A DNA stretch of 47,299 nucleotides from Parvularculales bacterium (GTDB lineage Bacteria > Pseudomonadota > Alphaproteobacteria > JAPOUT01 > JBAJNM01). The notes under the pieces are model-generated. The model was given only the letters and a program-made list of their open reading frames with translations. It was not told the origin of the DNA and did not search any database. Where the stretch lies: NCBI GenBank assembly GCA_036881865.1, contig JBAJNM010000011.1:1-47299 (forward strand), given 5' to 3'. Positions 26,140 to 35,938 of this stretch are shown here, one piece after another (the stretch's first letter is position 1; each line of letters begins with the position of its first letter). The translations under genes and the position numbers were made by a program.

Positions 26140-27390
26140 TTAGTCGTCAATAGCCGCATACGCCAGTTGCTGAAGTTGGGGCCTCAGAGGGTAATAGTCA
26201 GACGGCATGAACTGGGTCATCAGAATGGCGATGAGTTCTTCCTCCGGGTCTATCCAAAAATAAGTACTGGCTGCCCCACCCCAGGAATACATGCCGGGAG
26301 AGCCGGGCATACGGGCGTCTGACGGGTCCATGACCACCGAGAAGCCAAGGCCGAAACCGGTTCCCTCAAAACGGTTTTCGGTAAACGATCCTATGCCAAT
26401 GTCTTGCAGGGTGGCGCCATTGGGCAGGTGATTGGCAGTCATGAGTTCCACCGTTTTGCGAGAGATTAAGCGTGTGTCGTCCAGCGTGCCGCCGTTTAGC
26501 ATCATCTGGCAGAAGCGGTAATAATCCGTGATAGTGGAGACTAGCCCCCCACCGCCGGATAAAAACTTGCGAGGGTGAGCGTAGGGGCTTTCTGTGCTGC
26601 CGGGGTCTACGGTGCGGAGCTTTTTGTTTTTTGGGTCACGCTCATAATTGGAGGCAAATCGGGAGAGTTTATCCTCCGGCACCATAAAGCCGGTATCGTT
26701 CATGTTGAGGGGGTTAAAGATTCGGGTAGAGAAAAATTCGTCCAGCGTCTGTCCTGAGAGGACCTCTACGAGACGGCCGCACATATCTGTGGCGATGGAG
26801 TAATTCCAGTGGGTTCCCGGTTGAAACATGAGGGGGATTTCGGTCACGCGTTCAGCCATTTCGCCGGATGTCATATCGGGGTTGGCGCTGGTTATTCCGT
26901 TACGGCGGTAGAGTCTGTCAACGGGATGCCAGTTCATGAAGTCATACGTTAGACCGGAGGTATGGGTCATGAGGTCCAGGATGGTTATTTCGCGCAAGGC
27001 GGGCTCGGTTGCGTGAATCATGTTAGTTCCGCTTTTCCAGACGCGGCAGTTGGCAAAGGACGGAATGTATCGGGAGACGGGGTGTTCCAGTAGAAAGCGT
27101 CCTTCTTCAAACAGCATCATCAGGGCGAGGGAGGTGATGGGCTTGGTCATGGAATAAATGCGGAAGATAGTATCCGGCTTTATAGGATCGGTTGTTGTTG
27201 TGTCTTTGACACCTTGGCATGAGAGGTGAGCGACTTGTTCATCGCGGGCGATGAGGATAGACAGGCCGGCGAGTTTGCCTTTATTTATATAATTACTGAA
27301 GAATTGAGGGATGCGGTCAAGGCGTTCGGCTGAGAGTCCGGTTTCTTCCGGGCTTGCGGTTTGTTCTGCGAGTAGCGTTACGGTGCTCAT
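26140..27390 (-). CDS. Serine hydrolase, beta-lactamase class C / EstB-like esterase
   Basis: The 416-aa protein belongs to the penicillin-binding-protein/class C beta-lactamase fold. It has the nucleophile motif SMTK (Ser80, Lys83) and tyrosine in NYSIATDMCGRLVE (Tyr197), as in EstB family VIII esterases. A C-terminal WGGAASTYFWIDP block replaces the KTG motif of true beta-lactamases. There is no obvious signal peptide, so a cytoplasmic esterase acting on acyl esters or lactones is more likely than antibiotic hydrolysis. A GFA gene follows on the same strand, and a divergent SDR gene starts about 225 nt away. Confidence 0.87.
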   Translation of the reverse strand: MSTVTLLAEQTASPEETGLSAERLDRIPQFFSNYINKGKLAGLSILIARDEQVAHLSCQGVKDTTTTDPIKPDTIFRIYSMTKPITSLALMMLFEEGRFLLEHPVSRYIPSFANCRVWKSGTNMIHATEPALREITILDLMTHTSGLTYDFMNWHPVDRLYRRNGITSANPDMTSGEMAERVTEIPLMFQPGTHWNYSIATDMCGRLVEVLSGQTLDEFFSTRIFNPLNMNDTGFMVPEDKLSRFASNYERDPKNKKLRTVDPGSTESPYAHPRKFLSGGGGLVSTITDYYRFCQMMLNGGTLDDTRLISRKTVELMTANHLPNGATLQDIGIGSFTENRFEGTGFGLGFSVVMDPSDARMPGSPGMYSWGGAASTYFWIDPEEELIAILMTQFMPSDYYPLRPQLQQLAYAAIDD

Positions 27391-27551
27391 GATATCTCTC
27401 TCTCCTGTATGTTATGGGCATCATAGCCCGCCTTTAGGGCTTTCGCATCTTTTTTGTGGGGAGTAATGAGTATGTGGAGGTGTAAGTGCCCTCCGGCGGT
27501 GTTTCTGCCACTCTGAAATCTCACTCGGCGCAAAAATACTGACCTGCGGTG

Positions 27552-27580
27552 TAGACATCATTACCGCTCAGCATCATACT
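27552..27580 (+). promoter_or_regulatory. Candidate promoter of the SDR gene at 27616
   Basis: TAGACA (27552-27557) and CATACT (27575-27580) are separated by exactly 17 nt, 35 nt before the ATG. The leader is A-rich with AAGAAGAAG as the likely ribosome-binding site. Each hexamer deviates from consensus, so this is a tentative call. Confidence 0.4.
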
Positions 27581-27615
27581 AGAAACAATCAAAAAAACAA
27601 AAAGAAGAAGTCAGC

Positions 27616-28590
27616 ATGACGATCTCCCCGCAACAAAAACCTCTTAACTCCGGCTTCGGCCCGAAATCCGAACCGGAAGATATTCTGGCCAATGTAGACC
27701 TCAGCGGAAAAAATGTACTCGTAACCGGCGGATACTCCGGTATCGGCTTTGAGGCCGTCAAAGCGCTTGTGGGTGCAGGCGCTCATGTCACCGTTCCCGC
27801 ACGAGATAAAACACGTGCCGTAAAAACCCTTCAGGGCATTCTCCCTGCTGACGACATCCCCGAAATGGATCTTAGCGATCTTACATCCGTTGATCGCTTT
27901 ACAAAAGAATTTGCCGAAAACTGTGGAGCCCTTCACCTCATCATCGCTAATGCCGGTGTTATGGCGTGCCCAGAACAAAAAACTGCGCAAGGGTTAGAAT
28001 ATCAACTTGGTGTCAATCACTTCGGTCACTTCGTCATGATAACCGGCCTTCTTGATAACTTAATCGCGGCCGAGGGAGCACGGGTGGTTAACCTCTCATC
28101 CATTGCTCATCGCGTAAGCGGTATGATTTTTGACGACATGCAATTCTCCAGCAACAAATACGAAAAATGGACTGCATACGGACAATCAAAGACCGCGCAA
28201 TCCCTTATGGCAGTCCATATGGACAAACTATATCAAGACCAACATATCAGATGCTTCAGCGTGCACCCGGGTGGAATCTTCACGCCTCTACAACGGCATC
28301 TGCAAAACGAAGAAATGGTCACACTCGGCTGGACAAAAGAAGATGGTTCTCCAACCGACCTCGCCGCTCAATTCTTCAAAACCCCTACACAGGGCTGCAC
28401 AACAAGTCTGTTTTGTGCAACTTCAGGTCAGTTGGACAATATGGGTGGTGTTTATTGCGAAGATGCCGATATTGCTAAGCAGGTTCCTGCCGATGACCAG
28501 TCTCCCATGGGGGTGCGTCCATGGGCCGTTGACCGGAACGATGCAGAGCGCCTATGGGCGGAAACTGAAAAGACTCTGGCCACCCTGTAA
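27616..28590 (+). CDS. Short-chain dehydrogenase/reductase, retinol-dehydrogenase-like
   Basis: The 324-aa protein is an SDR with an N-terminal extension of about 30 residues, the cofactor motif TGGYSGIG (residues 38-45), the ANAGVM segment near 115 and the catalytic AYGQSK Tyr-x3-Lys near residue 190. The VNHFGHF segment and the longer C-terminus resemble the RDH/WWOX-like branch rather than the 250-aa FabG type. The reaction would be a NAD(P)-linked alcohol/ketone conversion; no substrate can be named. Its stop is five nt from the convergent peptidase gene, and it has its own candidate promoter. Confidence 0.87.
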   Translation: MTISPQQKPLNSGFGPKSEPEDILANVDLSGKNVLVTGGYSGIGFEAVKALVGAGAHVTVPARDKTRAVKTLQGILPADDIPEMDLSDLTSVDRFTKEFAENCGALHLIIANAGVMACPEQKTAQGLEYQLGVNHFGHFVMITGLLDNLIAAEGARVVNLSSIAHRVSGMIFDDMQFSSNKYEKWTAYGQSKTAQSLMAVHMDKLYQDQHIRCFSVHPGGIFTPLQRHLQNEEMVTLGWTKEDGSPTDLAAQFFKTPTQGCTTSLFCATSGQLDNMGGVYCEDADIAKQVPADDQSPMGVRPWAVDRNDAERLWAETEKTLATL

Positions 28591-28594
28591 TGCT

Positions 28595-30718
28595 CTAATC
28601 TTTGGAGTAGGGCATTGTCTCCATGCGGTTGTGAATCATAAGGGCGAATGCATAAAGACGCGCCACCTCTTTTAAACGGTCAAACCTCCCCGAGGCTCCC
28701 CCATGGCCCGCACCCATATTCATGTGCAGCAGGGTAAGACCATTATCGCTGCGCGCGGCACGTAAGCGCGCTACCCATTTGGCAGGTTCCCAATAACACA
28801 CACGCGGGTCTGTTAGGCCACCGGTTGCAAAAATATGCGGATAGGCCTGTTTCTCTACATTATCCACCGGCGAATATGATGCAATCACCTCATACGCTAC
28901 TTTATCTGTTATGGGATTACCCCACTCAGGCCATTCCGGTGGGGTAAGGGGTAGTGTTTCATCGAGCATGGTGGTGAGCACATCCACAAATGGCACCTCC
29001 GCAATAATGCCGCAAAAAAGATGCGGTGCACGATTGGCAACCGCTCCCATTAACAGCCCGCCGGCACTGCCTCCGTGGGCGGTTAGGGCACCCTCGCGGG
29101 TTAGACCTTCGCTTACCAAATGATGCGCTACCGCAATAAAGTCTCTAAATGTGTTGGTTTTCTTGTTCCCCCGCCCCTCCATATACCAGTGATACCCTCG
29201 CTCCATACCACCACGAATATGCGCTATGGCATAAATGAAACCACGATCTGTCAGGCTAAAACGAGTCGTGGAAAAACTGGCCGGAATGGTAATGCCATAA
29301 GCGCCATACCCATAAAGCAACACCGGTGCCGAGCCATCCAGAGGAGTATCCTTATGATACAAAAGAGAGATAGGAATACGCTCACCATCCTCTGCTTGCG
29401 CCATGAGACGGCGCGTACAATAGGAGTTGGGATCGTGACCGGCTGGTATCTCCTGAACTTTAAGCAAAGTGCGCTGGCGCGTGCCCATATCATAGTCATA
29501 CACATGAACCGGCGTGGTCATGGAATCATAACAAAAACGAACAATTTGCGTGCCATATTCTAGGCCGGACATGAGGTCTAAATCGTAAGCATCTTCTTCA
29601 AAGGCCACCGGATGCATGTCGCCGGTTTTCAGATCTGTAATAATGAGACGGGGAAGACCGTCAATCTGCTCAATGTGTGCCATGTGACCGGCATAACAAA
29701 TGTGCTCCAGAATAAGCCGTCCGGGTGTGTGGAGCACTATATCGCGCCAGCCTGAACGTGCCGGATGAGAAACATCTACCTCACAGATTTTGAAATCTTC
29801 TGCGCCATCGGCATTAGTCAAAACCAAAAAACGGTTTCGTAAACGGTCGTGCTCCAGACTATATTCAAGACCGGATTTGCGTGGTTCAACAAGAACAAAA
29901 GAGCCTGCCGGATTATGAGCATCGATCAACCTCACTTCTGAGGTGGTGTGATCATGGGAGTCTATAAGAATAAAATCTCCGCTTTGAGTTTTGCTCAGAG
30001 ACACAAAAAACCCCGGGTCCGGTTCTTCGTAGACCAGATAATCATCTGCCGGATTATCGCCAATATGATGGCGAAACACACGGGAGGGGCGGTGATTGTC
30101 ATCCAGCCGGGTATAAAAAATCGTCCTTCCGTCCGCAGCCCAGACAAAATCACCGGATGTATTCTTTATACTTTCACCATAGGCCTTGCCCTTGGCCGCC
30201 TCGTAAATATGAACGGTGTAAGACTCTCCACCGATTGTATCAACACCCCAGGCAATATAAGTATGGTCAGGTCCATGGTCGCAAGCGCTTATTCTAAAAT
30301 AATCGTGGGGAGCGGCTTCTTTATCGCCATCAAGAAGGATCTTTTCTTGCCCTGACCCCGTTCTGGCGCGCCGAGCATAGATAAAATGCTGACCGCCCTC
30401 CCGGGTGCGGGTGTAATAGAAAAACGGCCCGTCCGGTGCGGGCGTACTTTCATCTTCCTCCTTGATACGCCCCTTCATCTCCTCAAACAAAGTCTCTTGA
30501 AGGGACTCGGTCGGAGCCAGAACAGAACGCATATAAGTATTCTCAGCCTCCAGATGCTGCCGGATATCATCCGGCAGGGTGGAGGGATTCTTCATAACCG
30601 CCTGCCAGTCCTCAGCACGCAACCACCCGTACTCATCCCGGCGGGTGATGCCGTGATGCGTTTCCGTTACAGACCGCCGCTCAGCGTGAGGGGCAGACGG
30701 GTTAATCGTCTCGGTCAA
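28595..30718 (-). CDS. ptrB: Oligopeptidase B (S9A prolyl oligopeptidase family)
   Basis: This serine peptidase cuts short peptides after basic residues in the cytoplasm. The 707-aa protein has an N-terminal seven-bladed propeller (roughly residues 75-410). The C-terminal alpha/beta-hydrolase domain has [20 protein letters not shown] and the nucleophile in THE family block [12 protein letters not shown] (Ser near residue 550), with Asp in [15 protein letters not shown] and His in [10 protein letters not shown]. Length and motifs match protease II. It overlaps the upstream msrB gene by 17 nt, so they are probably coupled. Confidence 0.93.
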   Translation of the reverse strand: MTETINPSAPHAERRSVTETHHGITRRDEYGWLRAEDWQAVMKNPSTLPDDIRQHLEAENTYMRSVLAPTESLQETLFEEMKGRIKEEDESTPAPDGPFFYYTRTREGGQHFIYARRARTGSGQEKILLDGDKEAAPHDYFRISACDHGPDHTYIAWGVDTIGGESYTVHIYEAAKGKAYGESIKNTSGDFVWAADGRTIFYTRLDDNHRPSRVFRHHIGDNPADDYLVYEEPDPGFFVSLSKTQSGDFILIDSHDHTTSEVRLIDAHNPAGSFVLVEPRKSGLEYSLEHDRLRNRFLVLTNADGAEDFKICEVDVSHPARSGWRDIVLHTPGRLILEHICYAGHMAHIEQIDGLPRLIITDLKTGDMHPVAFEEDAYDLDLMSGLEYGTQIVRFCYDSMTTPVHVYDYDMGTRQRTLLKVQEIPAGHDPNSYCTRRLMAQAEDGERIPISLLYHKDTPLDGSAPVLLYGYGAYGITIPASFSTTRFSLTDRGFIYAIAHIRGGMERGYHWYMEGRGNKKTNTFRDFIAVAHHLVSEGLTREGALTAHGGSAGGLLMGAVANRAPHLFCGIIAEVPFVDVLTTMLDETLPLTPPEWPEWGNPITDKVAYEVIASYSPVDNVEKQAYPHIFATGGLTDPRVCYWEPAKWVARLRAARSDNGLTLLHMNMGAGHGGASGRFDRLKEVARLYAFALMIHNRMETMPYSKD

Positions 30719-31097
30719 GGCGCAAGGCCGTACCGTTCATGCAATAGCGTAGCCCTGTCGGGGCGGGACCATCAGAAAACACATGACCCAAATGGGCATC
30801 ACACCGGTTGCACACAATTTCCGTCCGGCGCATAAACAACTTCCGGTCATCGTGCTCGGCAACTGCCTCCGGCTCTATGGGCGCCGTGAAACTGGGCCAA
30901 CCCGTGCCACTGTCATATTTAGCCTCAGAGCTAAATAATGGCGCATCACAGCAAACGCAAGAATACGTCCCCGCTGCCTTTTCATTGTGATACGGGCCGG
31001 TGAACGCACGTTCCGTTCCTGCCTTGCGGGTGACGTTATATTGCTCCGGTGTTAGCTGAGAGCGCCATTCATCATCACTTTTGGTGATTTTTTCCAT
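30702..31097 (-). CDS. msrB: Peptide methionine-(R)-sulfoxide reductase MsrB
   Basis: MsrB repairs oxidised methionine (R-sulfoxide) in proteins using thioredoxin. The 131-aa protein has the zinc site Cys47-x2-Cys50 and Cys96-x2-Cys99, the GTGWPSF block (65-71) and the catalytic cysteine in [10 protein letters not shown] (Cys119), here with MNG rather than the commoner INS. An [10 protein letters not shown] segment precedes it. Its stop codon region overlaps the start of the oligopeptidase B gene by 17 nt. It stands downstream of the MaoC gene in the same direction with a 12-nt gap, so it may be part of a longer transcript. Confidence 0.95.
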   Translation of the reverse strand: MEKITKSDDEWRSQLTPEQYNVTRKAGTERAFTGPYHNEKAAGTYSCVCCDAPLFSSEAKYDSGTGWPSFTAPIEPEAVAEHDDRKLFMRRTEIVCNRCDAHLGHVFSDGPAPTGLRYCMNGTALRLDRDD

Positions 31098-31109
31098 GGA
31101 GGTACTTAT

Positions 31110-31562
31110 CTACTCATAAAGTAAAGACAAAGTTTCCGCTACCATGGCCGGACGCTCCTGACCCTCAATTTCCATGGTCACTTCAGTGGTTGCCTGAAGG
31201 CCACCGGCCTTTGGGGTAGTATCTTTAAGCACAACCCGCGCACGTACTTTTGAGTCTACCGGCACCATGTTGGTAAAGCGAACTTTGTTGGCTCCATAGT
31301 TGATGCCTCGGGTAACACTTTTAATTGCGCTGATTTTGCCCGACAACATTGGCAAAAGAGATAGTGTCAGATACCCGTGAGCAATGGTGGGCATGCCCAG
31401 TTCTTTTTGAGTGCGCTCGCCGTCAAGGTGTATCCATTGATGATCGCCGGTAGCATCCGCAAACTGATTGATGCGGGATTGGTCTATATCAACCCATTCG
31501 CTCACACCAATTTCTTGTCCGGTGCAGGCGCTATATTCTTCAAGATTTTCAAACGTTCTCAT
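31110..31562 (-). CDS. MaoC-like (R)-specific enoyl-CoA hydratase
   Basis: The 150-aa single hotdog-domain protein carries the hydratase-2 signature, with Asp40 and His45 in DATGDHQWIHLD, followed by IAHGYLTLSLLP. It resembles the NodN/MaoC branch. Such enzymes hydrate trans-2-enoyl-CoA to (R)-3-hydroxyacyl-CoA. It lies downstream of an acyl-CoA ligase gene on the same strand, and an (S)-type crotonase gene diverges just beyond. This is a small acyl-CoA processing group. The substrate is unknown. Confidence 0.88.
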   Translation of the reverse strand: MRTFENLEEYSACTGQEIGVSEWVDIDQSRINQFADATGDHQWIHLDGERTQKELGMPTIAHGYLTLSLLPMLSGKISAIKSVTRGINYGANKVRFTNMVPVDSKVRARVVLKDTTPKAGGLQATTEVTMEIEGQERPAMVAETLSLLYE

Positions 31563-31647
31563 GAGAGCCTCCTTTTGTCAGATTTATCACTTCCATCATA
31601 CAAAATACCTATGTTCTTCGGAACAAAAAAGAGCAAAGGTGCAGATG

Positions 31648-33207
31648 CTATACAATTTTTGAGTCATGTTTTCCCCAATAACGATCGCGAATAAGGCGTT
31701 TATACAGTTTACCCGTGGCATGACGGGGCAACTCCTTCTCAAAATCAATAGAGCGCGGACATTTAATAGCCGACAAAGACTGTTTGCAATAATCAATCAG
31801 TTCGGCTTCTAAATCCGGTCCTGCCTGTGACCAGTCGGCAGGCTGTACCACCGCCTTTACCTCTTCACCGAAATCATCATTAGGGACACCGATAACTGCT
31901 ACGTCGGTTACGGCTTCGTGAGTAATCATCACATTCTCCGCCTCTTGCGGATATATGTTCACACCGCCGGAAATGATCATATATGCCTTGCGGTCCGTTA
32001 GATAAAGATAGCCGTCTTCATCCACCCGGCCAATATCGCCCAGTGTCGTCCACCCTTTCGGGTGGCGTGACTCTGCAGTTTTCTCGGGAGAATTATGGTA
32101 TTCAAACTCGGTCTCACTCTCAAAATAAATAACGCCCTGCTCGCCAACCGGCAGTTCCTCTCCGCTGTCATCGGCGCAGATGTGAACGATGGCGTTAAGC
32201 GCTTTACCCACCGAGCCTTCATGGGCTAGCCATTCTTCACTGTTAATGGCACAGAATCCATTGCCCTCGGTTCCTGCATAATACTCGTTGATGATGGGGC
32301 CCCACCAGTCAATCATCTGCCTCTTGATGGGGGGCGGACATGGGGCGGCAGCATGAATCGCGCACTGATGGCTGGATAAATCATAGCGTGTGCGCACCTC
32401 CTCCGGCATTTTTAACATGCGCACAAACATGGTCGGCACCCATTGACTCGCGGTAACTTTATAACGCTCTATCAGTTTGAGAGCCTCCTCTGGGTCAAAT
32501 TGCTCCATGACAACGCATGTTGCTCCAAGATGTTGCAAACTCATCGAAAAAGCCAGGGGAGCTGCATGATAAAGTGGTGCCGGAGACAGATAGACTGTCT
32601 CGTCATTCAGGCCATAGAGAAGACTGACAAGATTAATCAATATAGATGGTTCATCAATAGCCTCGCCGGTGATGGGATGTTTGACACCTTTAGGACGGCC
32701 CGTTGTACCGGAAGAATAAAGCATGGCCGCACCCCGCATCTGGTCGGCAATCGGTGTGCCAGGCATGGCATCACGGGCCGGTTCGTATGCCTCGAATCCT
32801 TTGGGGGTACTATCTCCGGTGCGGCTTGTCACGGCAAGAAAATGCTCAACGCCTGACATCAGGGGAGGGAGTTCTTCTGCCATAGGCATCATGGCCGTTG
32901 AGGTAATAAACAACTTCGCACCACAATCACCCACAATATAACCTGCTTCTCCTGCCGTAAGGCGCGAGGAAATCGCCGTATAGTACAATCCTGATCGTTG
33001 CGCTGCCCAGCATATCTCCATAAAGCGGGCATTATTCTCCATAAACAACGCCATGTGATCACCCGGCTTTAATCCCCGGTCCCGAAAGAGTTGTGCCAAC
33101 TGATTGGAGCGTTCATCCAATTGCTTATATGTAATAACCTCTCCGCTACCGGCCATAATATAGGCAGGCTTGTCGGGGGCGGTGCGGGCATGAATGGAGG
33201 GGTGCAT
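31648..33207 (-). CDS. Acyl-CoA synthetase (AMP-forming, ANL superfamily)
   Basis: The 519-aa enzyme activates a carboxylic acid to its CoA thioester through an acyl-adenylate. The ANL core motifs are YSSGTTGRPKGV (about residues 188-199), YYAGTEGNGF (about 304-313), TLGDIGRVDEDGYLYLTDR (about 400-418) and the C-terminal catalytic lysine segment PRHATGKLYKR. The latter lies close to the C-terminus as usual. The sequence resembles FadD/bile-acid-CoA-ligase-like members, but the substrate pocket cannot be read. ATG 33207 begins MHPSIHARTAPDKPA. It is followed by the MaoC gene and diverges from a crotonase gene. Confidence 0.92.
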   Translation of the reverse strand: MHPSIHARTAPDKPAYIMAGSGEVITYKQLDERSNQLAQLFRDRGLKPGDHMALFMENNARFMEICWAAQRSGLYYTAISSRLTAGEAGYIVGDCGAKLFITSTAMMPMAEELPPLMSGVEHFLAVTSRTGDSTPKGFEAYEPARDAMPGTPIADQMRGAAMLYSSGTTGRPKGVKHPITGEAIDEPSILINLVSLLYGLNDETVYLSPAPLYHAAPLAFSMSLQHLGATCVVMEQFDPEEALKLIERYKVTASQWVPTMFVRMLKMPEEVRTRYDLSSHQCAIHAAAPCPPPIKRQMIDWWGPIINEYYAGTEGNGFCAINSEEWLAHEGSVGKALNAIVHICADDSGEELPVGEQGVIYFESETEFEYHNSPEKTAESRHPKGWTTLGDIGRVDEDGYLYLTDRKAYMIISGGVNIYPQEAENVMITHEAVTDVAVIGVPNDDFGEEVKAVVQPADWSQAGPDLEAELIDYCKQSLSAIKCPRSIDFEKELPRHATGKLYKRLIRDRYWGKHDSKIV

Positions 33208-33349
33208 TTATTTGCCTTTCTCTTTTATTCGGCCTTTTATCCGGTTTTGTACTTAGCGCAGACTCGGCAACCCTTGATTGCCATCCCCACCCGCGCTATC
33301 CAATACGCCTGTAACGATAAAACGCCTTGAAGAAGGGAGCAAGCCTGTC

Positions 33350-34252
33350 ATGTCTTTTGAGACCATACGTACCGATATTAGCGACCGGATTTTGACCATT
33401 ACCCTCAACCGGCCCGAAAAACTTAACGCCTACACCGGAAAAATGATGTTTGAGTTGATTGAGGCTCTTGATCTGGCGGATTCTGATGACAACATCGGAG
33501 CGGTAATTTTTACCGGAGAAGGTAGAGCCTTTTGCGCCGGTGCGGATTTATCGTCCGGCGCGGATACATTCAACTATGAAGCCCGCACCGACCAGCCCCA
33601 TCGTCAGGGAGCTCTCAAAGCCGATGGCACGGTGGATTGGTCCAACGAGGCCGTCAGGGACGGCGGTGGACGTCTGACGCTACGCATTTTTGAATGTAAA
33701 AAACCGGTTATTGCAGCCGTCAATGGTCCTGCCGTCGGTGTTGGTATTACCATGCAACTACCTATGGATATTCGACTCGCCAGTAACACGGCGCGTTTTG
33801 GCTTTGTGTTTGCCAGACGCGGTGTTGTCCCGGAGGCTTGCTCCAGCTGGTTTCTGCCTCGCATTGTCGGCATCTCTCAGGCTTTGACGTGGTGTTATTC
33901 GGGCCGTGTGTTTGAGGCTCAGGAAGCTCTTGAAGGTGGGCTGGTTAGTGCCCTTTATGAGCCTGACGATCTGCTACCTGCCGCCCGTGCTCTGGCTTCG
34001 GAAATTATTGAGAATACGGCGCCGGTCTCTGTAGCTCTCACACGGCAGATGATGTGGCGTATGATGGGAGCCGATCATCCCATGGAAGCGCACAAGATAG
34101 ATAGCCGGGGTATTTTCTCACGGGGTCGGTCAGGGGACTCCAAAGAAGGCGTGGTGTCGTTTCTGGAAAAACGTGCCCCAAACTTTCCCTGCACCGTGTC
34201 TGAAGATATGCCCGAGTATTATCCGTGGTGGCCGGATCGCCCATACGGTTAG
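33350..34252 (+). CDS. Enoyl-CoA hydratase/isomerase (crotonase) family protein
   Basis: The 300-aa protein is a crotonase. It has TLNRPEKLNAYT, then FTGEGRAFCAGADLSSG, the oxyanion-hole segment, and AAVNGPAVGVGITMQLPMD in the core. The glutamate in FARRGVVPEACSSWFLPR matches the position of the catalytic Glu of enoyl-CoA hydratases. It has a longer insertion between about residues 70 and 110 than mitochondrial crotonase. I choose ATG 33350, preceded by GAAGGGAG, over the in-frame 33278 ATG, whose 24 extra residues look non-family. The gene diverges from the acyl-CoA ligase, and together they suggest a beta-oxidation-like module. Confidence 0.9.
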   Translation: MSFETIRTDISDRILTITLNRPEKLNAYTGKMMFELIEALDLADSDDNIGAVIFTGEGRAFCAGADLSSGADTFNYEARTDQPHRQGALKADGTVDWSNEAVRDGGGRLTLRIFECKKPVIAAVNGPAVGVGITMQLPMDIRLASNTARFGFVFARRGVVPEACSSWFLPRIVGISQALTWCYSGRVFEAQEALEGGLVSALYEPDDLLPAARALASEIIENTAPVSVALTRQMMWRMMGADHPMEAHKIDSRGIFSRGRSGDSKEGVVSFLEKRAPNFPCTVSEDMPEYYPWWPDRPYG

Positions 34253-34283
34253 GTACGGGCGAACGTATAGCCAGGCGCAATAT

Positions 34284-35555
34284 TTAGGTGTTCGATGGTG
34301 CATCAAGGTCTGTTGCCGTGATGCTGATTAGTCTCGTGCGGGCAATAATATAAGTAAGCATGAGGCCCATTGTAAGGGCCGGTACAAGAGTGACAATGGT
34401 GATGCCCAGCGCATCAACCAGATATCCCATAGTCAGAGCACCGATAGGGCCGCCCCCGGCAAACCCCAGCTGATAGACCGAAAGAATACGCGCCCGGTGG
34501 CTGGCGGGAGACGCCTGCTGAACAATCGTGCGTGTAAGAGACATGGTGATACCCGCGCCCATGCCCCAAAAAATGCACAAAATGCAGAGAATGGTAAAAC
34601 TGGAGGGAATAGCCATCAATGCCAGCACCACGGCGCCTGATGATACGGAAACCGACAACACGCGTCCGATATGGTGTACGCCGCCAATGCGCAATAAAGC
34701 CGCCGTGATGAAAATCACCCCGCCCCAGAAACATATGTTGATAATGGCAAGACTGCCCGAGTCTCCTTCATAGATATCGCGTACCATAAGAGGCAAAACC
34801 ACTAAAAAAGGACCAATATAACACACGCCAATAGCCGCCATGAGCATGACAACCGGTAGCAAAAGGGGAGAGGAGGTTACTTCTGTCAGACCGTCTTTTA
34901 TCTCCTGAAAGCGGGCGCGTAGGGGAGTGGTCTCGGCGTGAGGCGGGAAGGAGGGCATCCGGAGAGTAGCCACGGCACCTAACGCCATAACAACCGCTTG
35001 TCCGAGAAGAAAAGGAACAGCCCCCGCCTGATCTGCTAGCCCTGCAATAAGCATACCCACCAACTGGGAAGAAAATTGCATCATCATGGCAAGGGTTACA
35101 GCTTTTTGAATGGCGCCTCCGGCAATGCGTGTGAGCAAAGCATCCCGTGCCGGCATGGCAAAGGCTCCCAATGTTCCCATAGCCAGAGCGTAGGCGATAA
35201 TGGCGCTATAACTTAAACTGTCGGCGCTCATCACAAGAGCAAGACCAAGAGGGGGCATTATGGCGGCGGTATGCAGCCAGACGAGCAAACGCCGTGCATC
35301 GTTTTGATCGGCTACCGCCCCTCCAAATAACATAAACACCAAAGAAGGTGCCATCAGCGACATTTGCGCGATGCCCACAAGGTGCGCCGGTACCTCCAGA
35401 ACAAAAGCCGCCAACCACGGAAACAGCACAAATTGTAATCCGAGGCTCATATACCAACTGCTTTGTCCCGTCATATAAAGGGTCATCAGGGAGGGAAAAG
35501 GTTTGTGCCTTTCTTCCGTAGCAGAGGAAGTCGAAAAGGAGCGGTCAGTATTCAT
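34284..35555 (-). CDS. MFS transporter (MFS_3 / EntS-like)
   Basis: The 423-aa membrane protein has about 12 hydrophobic helices in two halves of the major facilitator fold. The loop-2/3 motif is GGAVADQNDARRLLVW (about residues 78-93), and a second is seen in the C-terminal half around QQASPASHRARILSVYQLG (part only quoted). It belongs to the enterobactin-exporter-like subgroup, with unknown cargo. Drug, siderophore or metabolite export are all possible. It converges on the crotonase gene with 31 nt between stops, and stands alone. Confidence 0.87.
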   Translation of the reverse strand: MNTDRSFSTSSATEERHKPFPSLMTLYMTGQSSWYMSLGLQFVLFPWLAAFVLEVPAHLVGIAQMSLMAPSLVFMLFGGAVADQNDARRLLVWLHTAAIMPPLGLALVMSADSLSYSAIIAYALAMGTLGAFAMPARDALLTRIAGGAIQKAVTLAMMMQFSSQLVGMLIAGLADQAGAVPFLLGQAVVMALGAVATLRMPSFPPHAETTPLRARFQEIKDGLTEVTSSPLLLPVVMLMAAIGVCYIGPFLVVLPLMVRDIYEGDSGSLAIINICFWGGVIFITAALLRIGGVHHIGRVLSVSVSSGAVVLALMAIPSSFTILCILCIFWGMGAGITMSLTRTIVQQASPASHRARILSVYQLGFAGGGPIGALTMGYLVDALGITIVTLVPALTMGLMLTYIIARTRLISITATDLDAPSNT

Positions 35556-35642
35556 GAGTTATCTGTTTATTGGGTGCTATCTGTTGACTTGAGTCCGGTT
35601 ATTAAACATCCGGCCATCAGCTCTCTCAAGTCTAAAGAGTGG

Positions 35643-35921
35643 TTACCGGTCAAAATCTGACAAAATGGCCCGCATGGGGTCATTTCTGTTGGCGTTTTCA
35701 TTGTGGCAAAGGCCGTAGCCATTGTTCCAGCCCGATTTATAAGCCGCATTGGTTTTGTAAAGTGTATCATCACGAAAGCGCTCGCGGGCACCCAGAGCTG
35801 CCGTCTGGCATCCCTGATTATAGCCGACATCATAATCCGCACTATAAACAGGGGCTGTTGAGGGTGCTACGCATCCACATACTATAGCCACAAGGGACAG
35901 GGAGGTCGGCAATCGGCTCAT
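35643..35921 (-). CDS. Small lipoprotein with GYxxGC and GWNNGYGLC repeats
   Basis: I do not recognise a named family. The 92-aa protein has a hydrophobic signal (about residues 4-16) ending VCGC, so Cys17 would be lipidated. The mature part has two similar Tyr/Gly/Cys units: DVGYNQGCQTAALGA and YKSGWNNGYGLC. The two cysteines outside the signal could form a disulfide in the periplasm. It resembles small conserved proteobacterial envelope lipoproteins of the Gly-x3-Gly-x2-Cys type that I have seen before without function. It lies 17 nt downstream of the DUF262 gene in the same direction, but likely is independent core sequence. Confidence 0.7.
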   Translation of the reverse strand: MSRLPTSLSLVAIVCGCVAPSTAPVYSADYDVGYNQGCQTAALGARERFRDDTLYKTNAAYKSGWNNGYGLCHNENANRNDPMRAILSDFDR

Positions 35922-35938
35922 GGGTTCCTTTTTTGATC

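Noticed and set aside
26140-27390. True class C beta-lactamase conferring resistance
   Set aside because: The KTG motif is replaced by a WGG segment and no signal peptide is visible, which points to an EstB-type esterase.
35567-35842. 91-codon minus-strand frame overlapping the small lipoprotein
   Set aside because: The alternative frame has no signal peptide or repeat pattern, and the lipoprotein frame has both.
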